Positions 53,330 to 64,000 of a stretch of 64,000 bases of DNA are shown piece by piece. The stretch lies in assembly GCF_000367365.1 (NCBI RefSeq), contig NZ_BARF01000054.1:99209-163208 (forward strand), read 5' to 3'. The notes beneath the pieces were generated by a model that was given only the letters and a program-made list of their open reading frames with translations, did no database searches and was not told where the DNA came from. The translations under genes and the position numbers were made by a program. The stretch's first letter is position 1, and the number at the start of each line of letters is the position of its first letter. This DNA comes from Streptomyces prunicolor NBRC 13075. GTDB taxonomy: Bacteria; Actinomycetota; Actinomycetes; Streptomycetales; Streptomycetaceae.

Positions 53330-54196
53330 ATGACAACACAGGCGAACGAACTCGCAGTGGATGTGCGGGGGCTGCGCAAGCAGTACGGGGACGTGACCGC
53401 CGTAGCCGGAATCGACCTCCAGATCCGCACGGGAGAGGTGTTCGGCCTGCTCGGGCCCAATGGGGCGGGCAAGAGCACCACGGTCGAGATCCTCCAGGGC
53501 AACCGCGGCCGGGACGCGGGTGAGGTGTCGGTGCTCGGTTCGGACCCGGCGACGGGCACGCGTACGTGGCGTTCGCGGGTCGGAATCGTCTGGCAGGACG
53601 AATCGGCACCCGCGGAGTTGACGGTCGGCGAGACCGTACGGCACTTCGCCCGCTACTACCCCCGGCCGCGCGACCCCGAGGAGGTCATCGGCCTGGTGGG
53701 TCTGGAGGCCAAGGTGGACAGCCGCATCAAGGCCCTGTCGGGCGGGCAGCGCAGGCGTCTCGACGTGGCCCTCGGGGTGATAGGTGGCCCCGATCTCCTC
53801 CTCCTGGACGAGCCGACGACCGGTTTCGACCCGGCGGCCCGGCGCCAGTTCTGGGACCTGATCCGCAAGCTCGCCGACGAGGGCACCACCATCCTCCTCA
53901 CCACCCACTACCTGGAGGAGGCGGAGAACCTCGCCGACCGCCTCGCCATCGTCGCCAAGGGCCGCGTGGTCGCCGAGGGCGAACCGGCCGCCCTGCGCGA
54001 GCGCCACGGCACCGGAGCCACGGTCGAGTGGACGGAGCCGGACGGCACCCCGCGCGCGGAGCACACGGACACTCCTACCAAGGTCGTAGCCGAGCTCATG
54101 CACCGCTTCGACGGCGAGATCCCCGGGCTGCTGGTGAGCCGCCCCACCCTGGAGGACGTCTACCTCCGCCTGACCGGACAGGAGGACGCGCGATGA
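53330..54196 (+). CDS. ABC transporter ATP-binding protein of an exporter coupled to a two-component system
   Basis: 288 residues from ATG at 53330. Walker A LLGPNGAGKSTTVEILQG (about residue 40-57), signature LSGGQRRRLD, Walker B LLLLDEPTTGFDP and switch His in LTTHYLEEAE. It is of the DrrA/Lnr type that exports hydrophobic drugs. The stop overlaps the permease start by 4 bases. An inverted repeat lies in the promoter region. Confidence 0.93.
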   Translation: MTTQANELAVDVRGLRKQYGDVTAVAGIDLQIRTGEVFGLLGPNGAGKSTTVEILQGNRGRDAGEVSVLGSDPATGTRTWRSRVGIVWQDESAPAELTVGETVRHFARYYPRPRDPEEVIGLVGLEAKVDSRIKALSGGQRRRLDVALGVIGGPDLLLLDEPTTGFDPAARRQFWDLIRKLADEGTTILLTTHYLEEAENLADRLAIVAKGRVVAEGEPAALRERHGTGATVEWTEPDGTPRAEHTDTPTKVVAELMHRFDGEIPGLLVSRPTLEDVYLRLTGQEDAR

Positions 54197-55041
54197 GCAC
54201 GACGACGGTGGCGCAGGCCCGGACGAAGACCTCCGGGGAGCGACTTCCCGGTGCCTGGGGACTCGGGCTGCAACGAGGCGTGCTGGAACTCAAACAGTTC
54301 TTCCGCCAGCGCGACCAGGTGGTGTTCACCTTCGCCTTCCCGGTCGTCTTCCTCTTCCTCTTCGCGTCGATCTTCAAGGACGACGTCCGGGGCGCGGGCA
54401 TCAACGCCTCGCAGCTGTACGTCCCGGCGATGATGGCCGCCGGCATCATGTCGACGAGTTTCCAGTCCCTCGGCATCTCGATCGCGATCGAGCGGGACGA
54501 GAAGGTGCTGCGCCGACTGCGCGGCACGCCGATGCCGCCGGCCGCGTACTTCCTCGGCAAGATCTGGCTGGTTCTGGTCACGGGCCTCATGGAGACGGCG
54601 ATCCTGCTCCTCGTCGGCACCACGCTCTACGACGTGGACCTGCCCTCGTCGGCGGTGAAGTGGCTGGACTTCGGGTGGATCTTCGTGCTCGGTCTGACGG
54701 CCTGCGCCCTGCTCGGCATCGCGGTCAGCTCGGTCCCGAAGTCCGGCAAGAGCGCGACCTCCGTGGTCGTACTCCCGTTCCTGGTCCTGCAGTTCATCTC
54801 CGGGGTGTACATCTCCATCGACACCATCCCGGACTGGATGCTCAACATCGGTGCCCTGTTCCCGCTGAAGTGGATGTGCCAGGGGCTGCGCGGGGTGTTC
54901 CTGCCCTCGTCGGCGCAGGTGCTGGAGCAGGCAGGGAGCTGGGAGTTCGGGAAGATCGCGCTGGTGCTCGGGGCGTGGTGCGTCGGAGGATTGCTGCTGT
55001 GCCTGCTGACCTTCCGGTGGAAGAACCGGCGCGACGGATGA
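54193..55041 (+). CDS. ABC-2 type permease
   Basis: 282 residues. About six membrane segments, the first after ELKQFFRQRDQVVFTFAFP. The central RLRGTPMPPAAYFLGKIW is typical of drug-exporter permeases of the ABC-2 family. Partner of the upstream ATPase. Overlaps of 4 bases on both sides couple it to the ATPase and to the kinase. Confidence 0.92.
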   Translation: MSTTTVAQARTKTSGERLPGAWGLGLQRGVLELKQFFRQRDQVVFTFAFPVVFLFLFASIFKDDVRGAGINASQLYVPAMMAAGIMSTSFQSLGISIAIERDEKVLRRLRGTPMPPAAYFLGKIWLVLVTGLMETAILLLVGTTLYDVDLPSSAVKWLDFGWIFVLGLTACALLGIAVSSVPKSGKSATSVVVLPFLVLQFISGVYISIDTIPDWMLNIGALFPLKWMCQGLRGVFLPSSAQVLEQAGSWEFGKIALVLGAWCVGGLLLCLLTFRWKNRRDG

Positions 55042-56252
55042 CCGCTCCGCACGGGGCGACGGGTTCGTACACCTGGGACCGCTCGTTCCGGCTCTGGGAC
55101 ACGTACTTCGCCCTGATCTGGCTGGCCACCCTGGTGTTCGTGCTCGGCACGAGCCATCCGGGGTGGCCGGTACGCGTCGCGGCGGCCGGGCTCCTCGTCC
55201 CGCTGATCCCGCTCTACGTCGGGGTCGGGCGCCCCGTGCTCCAGGGCGATCCGCCCGACGAACGGCGCGCCGTCGGCTACCTGGTGGCGCAGATGGCGCT
55301 GTTCCTGCCGTCAGCGGTGCTGGTCGGCGAGACCCGGCTGATGGGCTTCGCGCTCGTCCCGCCCTGCTTCATGGTGCTGCGGCTGCGCTGGGCGCTGATC
55401 GCGGTGACTGTGATCAACATCGCACCGGTGATCGGCTGGGCGCTGCTGTGGTGGCCGAGCGCGCAGGACGTGTTCTTCAACGCGGTGTTCGCCGTGGTGA
55501 CCCTGGTCTTCTCGATGGCCCTCGGCACCTGGGTCATCCGCGTCATCGAACAGAGCCAGGAGCGGGCCGAGTTGATCGCCGAACTGGATGCCAGCCGCCA
55601 CGAGGTCTCCCGACTGTCGTCGGCGCACGGTGCGTTGGCCGAACGGGAACGCATGGCCCGCGAGATCCACGACACCCTCGCCCAGGGCTTCACCAGCCTG
55701 CTGATGCTGACCCAGGCGGTGGAGGCCGAGCTGGACGAGGACCTGCCCCAGGCCCGCCGCCACTTGGCCCTGATGGACGAGACGGCCCGGCAGAACCTCG
55801 CCGAGGCCCGCGCGCTGGTCGCGGGCGGCACACCGGCGGACCTCGCGGACGCCTCACTGCCGGACGCGCTACGTCGGCTCGCCGCCCGCCATGACGCGAC
55901 GCTCCAAGTCACCGGCCCTGTACGTGCGTTGCCCGCCGGGCCCGAGGTGGTCGCCCTGCGCTCCTGCCAGGAGGCCCTCGCCAACGCCCGTAAGCATGCG
56001 GGGAGTTCGGCGACGGTGAACCTCGCGCTGGCGTACGCCGACGAGCAACTCACCGTGTCGGTACGGGACGACGGGTGCGGATTCGATCCGGGGGCGGTGT
56101 CCGGCGGCTACGGTCTGGCGGGGCTGCGGGCGCGGGTCGCCGAGGTGGGTGGGACGGCGGTGGTGCGCAGCGTGCCGGGCGCGGGCACGACGGTGACCGT
56201 CCGGCTGCCGGTGTCGCCCTCGTCCGTATCGCCTCTGAGGAGTCCCCGATGA
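55038..56252 (+). CDS. Sensor histidine kinase (NarL-type partner)
   Basis: 404 residues. Four to six membrane segments in the first about 175 residues with very short loops, as in intramembrane-sensing kinases. The HisKA_3 phosphorylation site is REIHDTLAQGF (His near residue 214). The HATPase domain has RSCQEALANARKHAG (N box), DDGCGFDPG (G1) and GYGLAGLRARV (G2). Such kinases often sense the drug handled by the neighbouring exporter or the membrane stress it causes. Confidence 0.93.
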   Translation: MTAPHGATGSYTWDRSFRLWDTYFALIWLATLVFVLGTSHPGWPVRVAAAGLLVPLIPLYVGVGRPVLQGDPPDERRAVGYLVAQMALFLPSAVLVGETRLMGFALVPPCFMVLRLRWALIAVTVINIAPVIGWALLWWPSAQDVFFNAVFAVVTLVFSMALGTWVIRVIEQSQERAELIAELDASRHEVSRLSSAHGALAERERMAREIHDTLAQGFTSLLMLTQAVEAELDEDLPQARRHLALMDETARQNLAEARALVAGGTPADLADASLPDALRRLAARHDATLQVTGPVRALPAGPEVVALRSCQEALANARKHAGSSATVNLALAYADEQLTVSVRDDGCGFDPGAVSGGYGLAGLRARVAEVGGTAVVRSVPGAGTTVTVRLPVSPSSVSPLRSPR

Positions 56253-56872
56253 TCCGGATCGTCCTGGCCGACGACCATCCCGTCGTACGCGAGGGCCTGC
56301 GCGCGATGCTCAGCGCCGAGCCGGACCTCGACGTCGTCGCCGACGCGTCGAGCGGGCCGCAAGCGGAGGCGCTGGCGGCCGAGTTGAGGCCGGACATCGT
56401 GTTGATGGACCTGCGGATGCCGGGCGGCGGGGGTGTCGACTCCATCGTGCGGATGAGCGCGGCCGGGCTGCCGTGCCGGGTGATCGTCCTCACGACGTAC
56501 GAGACGGACCGGGACATTCTGCGGGCGGTGGAGGCGGGGGCGGCGGGCTACCTGCTGAAGGATCTGCCGCGGGGTGAACTGGCCAACGCCGTTCGGGCCG
56601 CTGCGCGGGGCGAGACGGTGCTCGCTCCTTCGGTGGCGGCGCGGTTGGTGGACCAGTTGCGGACGAGGCCGGAGCGGCCTCGGTTGTCCGAGCGGGAGAC
56701 GGCCGTGTTGCGGTTGGTGGCGGAGGGGTGCACCAACGCGGAGATCGGGCGGCGGTTGTACATCGGGGAGTCGACGGTGAAGACCCATCTGCTGCGAGTC
56801 TTCGGGAAGTTGGGGGTTGATGACCGGACGGCCGCGGTGACGAGTGCGATGCGGTACGGGTTGCTGGACTGA
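56249..56872 (+). CDS. NarL/FixJ-family response regulator
   Basis: 207 residues from ATG at 56249. Receiver domain with DDHPVVREGLRAML, phospho-acceptor Asp in DIVLMDLRMPGG (near residue 53) and the Lys in LLKDLPRGEL. The C-terminal LuxR HTH has LSERETAVLRLVAEGCTNAEIG and the recognition helix STVKTHLLRVFGKL. The overlap with the kinase is 4 bases. It probably controls this operon. Confidence 0.95.
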   Translation: MIRIVLADDHPVVREGLRAMLSAEPDLDVVADASSGPQAEALAAELRPDIVLMDLRMPGGGGVDSIVRMSAAGLPCRVIVLTTYETDRDILRAVEAGAAGYLLKDLPRGELANAVRAAARGETVLAPSVAARLVDQLRTRPERPRLSERETAVLRLVAEGCTNAEIGRRLYIGESTVKTHLLRVFGKLGVDDRTAAVTSAMRYGLLD

Positions 56873-56879
56873 GTTTTCT

Positions 56880-57059
56880 CGCCCCCGCCGCCCCTACCCG
56901 TCCCATCCTTCTGGGGCTCCGCCCCAGACCCCGCTCCTCAAACGCCGGACGGGCTGATTTTCAGCCCGTCCGGCGTTTGAGGACGAGGCCGTTCAGGCCG
57001 AAGCGGGGGTCTGGGGGTGGCAGCCCCCAGTGATGGGCTGGGTAGGGGCGGCGGGGGCG
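56880..57059. terminator. Nested long inverted repeat with a 23-bp terminator at its centre
   Basis: The centre is a perfect 23-bp stem (56935-56957 with 56961-56983) with a 3-base loop. The outer arms (56880-56899 and 57040-57059) are 20-base perfect complements, CGCCCCCGCCGCCCCTACCC and its partner. It separates the convergent response regulator and hisS genes and ends both transcripts. The inner stem is of a kind that I recall as common in Streptomyces intergenic regions. Confidence 0.88.
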
Positions 57060-57071
57060 AAAAACCAGGCC

Positions 57072-58334
57072 TCAGCCCAGCTTCGACTCCAGCTCAGCCA
57101 CGATCTCGTTCACCCCGACCGCCCGCTGCTCCCCGGACTCCATGTCCTTGAGCTGCACGACGCCCTCGGCGAGGTCGCGCTCGCCGGCGACGATCGTGTA
57201 GCGGGCGCCGCTGCGGTTGGCGTTCTTCATCGCGCCCTTGAGGCCCTTGGAGCCGTAGGAGAAGTCGGCCGCGATGCCGAGCTTGCGGAGTTCGGTCACC
57301 TTGGTGAAGAGGACGCGGCGGGCCTCGTCGCCGAGCGGGACGGCGAACACGCTGGTGGACGCGGGGAGTTCGAGTTCGACACCCTCCGCTTCCAGAGCGA
57401 GGACCGTTCGGTCGACGCCCAACGCCCAGCCCACGGAGGGCAACGCGGGGCCGCCGATCATCTCGGACAGGCCGTCGTAACGACCGCCGCCGCCCACCGC
57501 GGACTGGGAGCCCAGACCGTCGTGGACGAACTCGAAGGTCGTACGGGTGTAGTAGTCCAGGCCGCGGACCAGCTTGGGGTCGTCCTCGAAGGCGACGCCC
57601 GCCGCCGTGATCAGCTCGCGGACCTCCTCGTGGTACGCCTTGCACGCGTCGCACAGGTAGTCGCGGAGCAACGGCGCGTCCGTCAACTGCTTCTGGACGT
57701 CCGGGCGTTTGTCGTCGAGGACCCGGAGCGGGTTGATGTCCGCGCGGCGCAGGGTCTCCTCGTCGAGGTCCAGGCCCCGGAGGAAGTTCTGCAGGGCCTC
57801 CCGGTAGACCGGACGGCACTCCTTGTCGCCCAGGCTGTTGAGGAGGACGCGGAAGTTGCGCAGGCCCAGAGAGCGGTACGCCTGGTCCGCCAGGATGATC
57901 AACTCGGCGTCCAGGGCCGGGTCCTCGGCACCGATCGCCTCGGCGCCGACCTGGGAGAAGTGGCGGTAACGGCCCTTCTGGGGGCGCTCGTAGCGGTAGT
58001 AGGAGCCCGAGTACCAGAGCTTCACCGGCAGGTTGCCGAGCTTGTGCAGGTTGGCCTCAAGTGCCGCGCGCAGTACGGAAGCCGTGCCTTCGGGACGCAG
58101 GGCGAGCTGGTCGCCGCCCTTGGTCTCGAAGGCGTACATCTCCTTGGTGACGATGTCGGTGGACTCACCGACACCGCGCGCGAAGAGCTCGACGTTCTCG
58201 AAGCCGGGCGTCTCGATGTACCCGTAGCCGGAGTTGCGCAGCGGGGCGGCGATGGCCTCGCGCACGGCGAGGTACTTGGCCGACTCCGGCGGAATCAGGT
58301 CGTACGTGCCCTTGGGGGCCTGAAAGGTGCTCAC
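57072..58334 (-). CDS. hisS: Histidyl-tRNA synthetase
   Basis: 420 residues, class II synthetase. Motif 1 region near the N-terminus (SGYGYIETPGFENVELFARG), motif 2 in RPEGTASVLRA with YYRYERPQKGRYRHFSQ, the histidine-specific loop LVRGLDYYTRTTFEFV and motif 3 in GWALGVDRTVLAL are present, and the C-terminal anticodon domain ends the protein. It is 12 bases downstream of the MBL hydrolase gene. Confidence 0.97.
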   Translation of the reverse strand: MSTFQAPKGTYDLIPPESAKYLAVREAIAAPLRNSGYGYIETPGFENVELFARGVGESTDIVTKEMYAFETKGGDQLALRPEGTASVLRAALEANLHKLGNLPVKLWYSGSYYRYERPQKGRYRHFSQVGAEAIGAEDPALDAELIILADQAYRSLGLRNFRVLLNSLGDKECRPVYREALQNFLRGLDLDEETLRRADINPLRVLDDKRPDVQKQLTDAPLLRDYLCDACKAYHEEVRELITAAGVAFEDDPKLVRGLDYYTRTTFEFVHDGLGSQSAVGGGGRYDGLSEMIGGPALPSVGWALGVDRTVLALEAEGVELELPASTSVFAVPLGDEARRVLFTKVTELRKLGIAADFSYGSKGLKGAMKNANRSGARYTIVAGERDLAEGVVQLKDMESGEQRAVGVNEIVAELESKLG

Positions 58335-58346
58335 GAAAATCTCTCG

Positions 58347-59054
58347 TCACATTCCTCGTCGGGGAGCGTCCGAGCTCCCGAGGCCGGCGGCCACCTCCCG
58401 CAGATACGGGTTGGTGGCGCGCTCCTGGCCGATGGTCGTCTGGGGGCCGTGGCCGGACAGCACCACGGTCGAGTCGTCGAGCGGCAGGCACACACGGGCC
58501 AGCGAGTCGAGGATCTCGGCGTGGGAGCCGCCGGGCAGGTCGGTGCGTCCGATGGAGCCGGCGAAGAGCAGATCCCCGGAGAAGAACACGGAGGGGGTCT
58601 CCGTGTTCTCGGGCATCTGGAAGGTCACCGACCCCTTCGTATGGCCCGGCGCGTGCGCGACCGAGAACTCCAGTCCCGCGAGCGCGAGCCGCGCGCCGTC
58701 GGTCAGCTCCTTGACGTCGTCCGGCTCCCCCAGGGTCAGCTCGCCCATCAGCGGCATCCCGATAGAGCGGCCGAGCGCCTTCTCGGGGTCGCTCATCATG
58801 AACCGGTCCTCGGGGTGGATCCAGGCCGGCACGTCGTGCGCGCCGCACACCGGGACGACCGAGGCCACATGGTCGATGTGACCATGGGTGAGGACGACCG
58901 CGACGGGCTTGAGCCGATGCTTCCTGAGCGCTTCCTCGACTCCCTGGGCGGCCTGATGGCCCGGGTCGATGATCACGCACTCCTCACCGGCGGCGGGGGC
59001 GACGAGATAACAGTTCGTCCCCCAGGCCCCGGCGGGGAACCCGGCAATGAGCAC
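58347..59054 (-). CDS. Metallo-beta-lactamase-fold hydrolase (glyoxalase II-like)
   Basis: 235 residues. The zinc site motif THGHIDH is at about residues 56-62; further ligands are His in APGHTKGSV, Asp in FSGDLLFAGSIGRTD and the last His in SGHGPQT. The set fits glyoxalase II-like and persulfide dioxygenase-like hydrolases. It precedes hisS by 12 bases and is divergent from the cyclophilin gene. The substrate is not fixed by sequence. Confidence 0.9.
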   Translation of the reverse strand: MLIAGFPAGAWGTNCYLVAPAAGEECVIIDPGHQAAQGVEEALRKHRLKPVAVVLTHGHIDHVASVVPVCGAHDVPAWIHPEDRFMMSDPEKALGRSIGMPLMGELTLGEPDDVKELTDGARLALAGLEFSVAHAPGHTKGSVTFQMPENTETPSVFFSGDLLFAGSIGRTDLPGGSHAEILDSLARVCLPLDDSTVVLSGHGPQTTIGQERATNPYLREVAAGLGSSDAPRRGM

Positions 59055-59233
59055 GATCGTCCTTCGTTGTGTCGATACGGGTGGGGATAAGGATCCCTGC
59101 GTCAGTGGTCAGAGCCTACCGGCGCTGCCGAATCCTCAGCGAACCCATATACGGTACGGGGCACACGCAGGCGGTCGGCTCACAAGACGCACGCGTCCCA
59201 GTCGACGTACGAGACGCATGAGGAGAGAATCCG

Positions 59234-60082
59234 GTGGTCACCCAGGAACAGCGGAAGCGGCAGCTCGCGCGGGAGAAGTTCTTGCGGCAGCAGCAGCGGC
59301 GTACGTCCGCTCGACGCAAGGCACGTATGCGCAACTCGGTGATCGCGTCGGTGCTCGGCGTGATCGTGATCGGCAGTGTCGCGCTCTACACGACCGGCGT
59401 CCTGAAGGGCGACGACGACAAGTCCAACGCGAGCGCGGACGTGACGCCCAGCGCTTCGGCGACGAGCAAGGCGCCGGACCCGTGCGCGAAGCCGGCGGCC
59501 GGCAAGATCAAGACGGCGACCTGGAAGAAGGAGCCGGCGGTCACGATCGACAAGTCGGCCAAGTACACGATGAAGCTCGCGACGACCTGCGGTGACATCG
59601 ACATCGCGCTGAAGACGTCGGCCGCGCCGCACACCGTGAACTCGTTCAACTTCCTCGCGGGCAAGGGCTTCTTCGACCACACGAAGTGCCACCGGCTCGT
59701 CAACAGCGGCATCTACGTGCTGCAGTGCGGCGACCCGACCGGCACCGGCAGCGGCGGTCCCGGCTACACGATCCCGGACGAGAACCTGAAGGACGCGAGC
59801 CTCAAGGGCGGGACCTACCCGGCGGGCACGGTGGCGATGGCGAACACCTACGACGCCTCCACGGGCAAGGGCCGCAACACCGGCGGCAGCCAGTTCTTCC
59901 TCGTCTACCAGGACAGCCAGCTCCCGGCCAACTACACCCCGTTCGGCACCATCTCGGCCTCCGGACTGAAGGTCCTGAAGAAGATCGCCGCAGCTGGGGC
60001 GGCGGCCGCCGACCCCACGACGGGCAACACCGCTCCGAACGCGACGGTCGTGATCAACAAGGCGACCGTGACGAAATCCTGA
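59234..60082 (+). CDS. Membrane-anchored cyclophilin-type peptidyl-prolyl isomerase
   Basis: 282 residues from GTG at 59234, with AGGAG about 11 bases upstream. The N-terminus is a basic helix rich in Gln and Arg, then one membrane segment (about 34-54, VIASVLGVIVIGSVALY), a Ser/Thr linker and the cyclophilin domain (from about 105). The active-site Arg is in KCHRLV, and the core motifs are LQCGDPTGTGSGGPGY and GSQFFLVY, where FMxQ is replaced by YVLQ. It should fold exported proteins at the outer face of the membrane. Divergent from the MBL gene. Confidence 0.9.
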   Translation: MVTQEQRKRQLAREKFLRQQQRRTSARRKARMRNSVIASVLGVIVIGSVALYTTGVLKGDDDKSNASADVTPSASATSKAPDPCAKPAAGKIKTATWKKEPAVTIDKSAKYTMKLATTCGDIDIALKTSAAPHTVNSFNFLAGKGFFDHTKCHRLVNSGIYVLQCGDPTGTGSGGPGYTIPDENLKDASLKGGTYPAGTVAMANTYDASTGKGRNTGGSQFFLVYQDSQLPANYTPFGTISASGLKVLKKIAAAGAAAADPTTGNTAPNATVVINKATVTKS

Positions 60083-60217
60083 CCGTCAACAGCGAATTTT
60101 CGGTCGCGCGGGATGCGGACAGGCAACCCGCCGGTCGCCTATGTTGGCCGTGACGAAACTGTGGACGATGCCCGGGGGCACAGAGGCCCTGTGCAGGCAT
60201 CATGTGGAGGAGGCGCT

Positions 60218-61447
60218 GTGAGCAGCGACCCGTGGGGACGCGTCGACGAGACGGGGACCGTGTACGTGCGTACGGCCGACGGCGAGCAGGTCGTCGGTTC
60301 CTGGCAGGCCGGCTCCCCTGACGAGGCGCTGGCCTACTTCGAGCGCAAGTACGAGGGCCTGGTTGTCGAGATCGGCCTCCTCGAGAAGCGCGTGAAGACC
60401 ACCGACCTGTCGGCGAAGGACGCCCAGGCCGCCGTGGACCATCTCCGTGAGCAGGTCGACGCCCACCACGCGGTGGGCGATCTGGCGGCGCTCACGGTGC
60501 GGCTGGACAAGCTCGTGGAGACCGTCGAGGCGCGTCGCGAGGAGCGCAAGCAGCAGCGCGCCAAGCAGTCCGACGAGGCCCGGCACTCCAAGGAGGCGCT
60601 GGTCGTCGAGGCGGAGGAGCTGGCGGCGTCCGACCAGTGGCGGGCGGCCGGTGAGCGGCTGCGCGCGCTGGTGGACACCTGGAAGGGTCTGCCGCGCCTG
60701 GACCGCAAGTCGGACGACGAGCTGTGGCACCGCTTCTCGCACGCCCGGTCGGCCTTCTCCAAGCGCCGCAAGGCGCACTTCGCGTCGCTGGACGCGCAGC
60801 GCGAGGATGCCCGCAAGACCAAGGAGCGGCTGGTCGCCGAGGCCGAGGGTCTGTCGGCCTCGACGGACTGGGGTCCCACGGCCGCGCGCTACCGCGAGCT
60901 GATGGCGGACTGGAAGGCGGCGGGCCGCGCCCAGCGCGAGCACGAGGACGATCTGTGGAACCGCTTCCGCGGTGCCCAGGACGTCTTCTTCGCCGCCCGC
61001 AGCTCGGTCTTCGCCGAGCGGGACGCGGAGCAGACGGAGAACCTGAAGCTCAAGGAGGAGCTGGCCGAGGAGGCCGAGAAGCTCCTGCCGGTCACCGACC
61101 TGAAGGCGGCCCGCGCGGCCTTCCGCTCGATCAACGAGCGCTGGGAGGCCATCGGCCATGTGCCGCGTGACTCCCGCCCGAAGGTCGAGGGCCGGATGCA
61201 CACGATCGAGCGGGCCCTTCAGGAGTCCGAGGAGACCGAGTGGCGCCGGACGAACCCGGAGGCACGCGCGCGTGCCGAGGGTCTGACCGGCCAGCTCCAG
61301 GCGGCCGTGGACAAGCTCACGGGCCAGATCGAGCAGGCCCGCACCCAGGGCAACAACTCCCGCGCCGACAAGCTCCAGCGCGAGCTGGAGGGCCGCCAGG
61401 CCCTGCTGGAGCAGGCTCTGAAGGGGCTCCAGGAGTTCGGCGGCTGA
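60218..61447 (+). CDS. DUF349-domain coiled-coil protein
   Basis: 409 residues from GTG at 60218, preceded by GGAGGAGG at 5 bases. Several DUF349 repeats are visible, each with a W-x-A-G-R or DW pattern such as DWKAAGRAQREHEDDLWNRF, and long charged helices. Soluble. Homologues are stress- or translation-linked, but the function is not settled. It lies next to relA in convergent orientation and shares a terminator with it. Confidence 0.85.
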   Translation: MSSDPWGRVDETGTVYVRTADGEQVVGSWQAGSPDEALAYFERKYEGLVVEIGLLEKRVKTTDLSAKDAQAAVDHLREQVDAHHAVGDLAALTVRLDKLVETVEARREERKQQRAKQSDEARHSKEALVVEAEELAASDQWRAAGERLRALVDTWKGLPRLDRKSDDELWHRFSHARSAFSKRRKAHFASLDAQREDARKTKERLVAEAEGLSASTDWGPTAARYRELMADWKAAGRAQREHEDDLWNRFRGAQDVFFAARSSVFAERDAEQTENLKLKEELAEEAEKLLPVTDLKAARAAFRSINERWEAIGHVPRDSRPKVEGRMHTIERALQESEETEWRRTNPEARARAEGLTGQLQAAVDKLTGQIEQARTQGNNSRADKLQRELEGRQALLEQALKGLQEFGG

Positions 61448-61461
61448 CACCCGCAGGCACG

Positions 61462-61510
61462 CACGAAGAAGGGGCTCCCGTACGCACCGTACGGGAGCCC
61501 CTTCTTCGTG
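61462..61510. terminator. Bidirectional terminator between the DUF349 gene and relA
   Basis: Perfect 23-bp stem (61462-61484 with 61488-61510) with a 3-base loop CAC, between two convergent genes. Confidence 0.92.
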
Positions 61511-61523
61511 TGCGAGGTGTCCG

Positions 61524-64000
<2,477 letters not shown>

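Overview
The window is chromosomal DNA of a high-GC filamentous actinobacterium, almost certainly a Streptomyces. The evidence is extreme GC bias at third codon positions, many GTG starts, the developmental regulator BldD, the actinobacterial integration host factor sIHF, a helicase-less PriA, and a housekeeping gene order that, from memory, follows the core region of the S. coelicolor chromosome from rpe to relA. No rRNA, tRNA, CRISPR, phage or insertion sequence was seen.

Left part (1-19 kb). A membrane-anchored protein cut by the window edge is followed by an exported guanyl-RNase/barstar pair, a SorC-type sugar regulator and rpe. Between rpe and the rRNA methyltransferase gene rsmB lies an accessory run of same-strand genes (3972-9622): a class III aminotransferase, a thioester-reductase-like SDR, an acyl-CoA dehydrogenase homologue, an SRPBCC cyclase-like protein and a cytochrome P450, followed by an FMN alpha-hydroxy-acid oxidase (9774-10946). 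The SDR carries a TTA codon, so it is a candidate for bldA control. Then come rsmB, fmt, a helix-turn-helix protein, priA and a TetR-controlled ABC exporter with a clear operator.

Middle part (19-44 kb). metK, coaBC, rpoZ, gmk and sihF precede the pyrimidine operon pyrR-pyrB-pyrC-(PH-like membrane protein)-carA-carB-pyrD-pyrF, which has a recognisable PyrR-binding hairpin in its leader. bldD is divergent from pyrR and has a promoter and two palindromes. Next are nusB-efp-(M24 peptidase homologue with altered metal ligands), a P-loop protein, aroB-aroK-aroC, aroE, mltG and ruvX.

Right part (44-64 kb). alaS and two small accessory proteins are followed by a TTA-containing STAND/NB-ARC ATPase with no visible DNA-binding domain, then rpsD, rarA and a VKOR-family protein. 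An ABC exporter fused by 4-base overlaps to a two-component system follows, then hisS with a metallo-beta-lactamase-fold hydrolase, an anchored cyclophilin, a DUF349 protein and the bifunctional (p)ppGpp synthetase/hydrolase relA, whose N-terminus runs off the window.

The two parts most worth attention are the 3972-9622 cassette, which fits a route from an acyl thioester to an aldehyde to an amine, and the TTA-containing STAND ATPase. Neither function can be proven from sequence alone.
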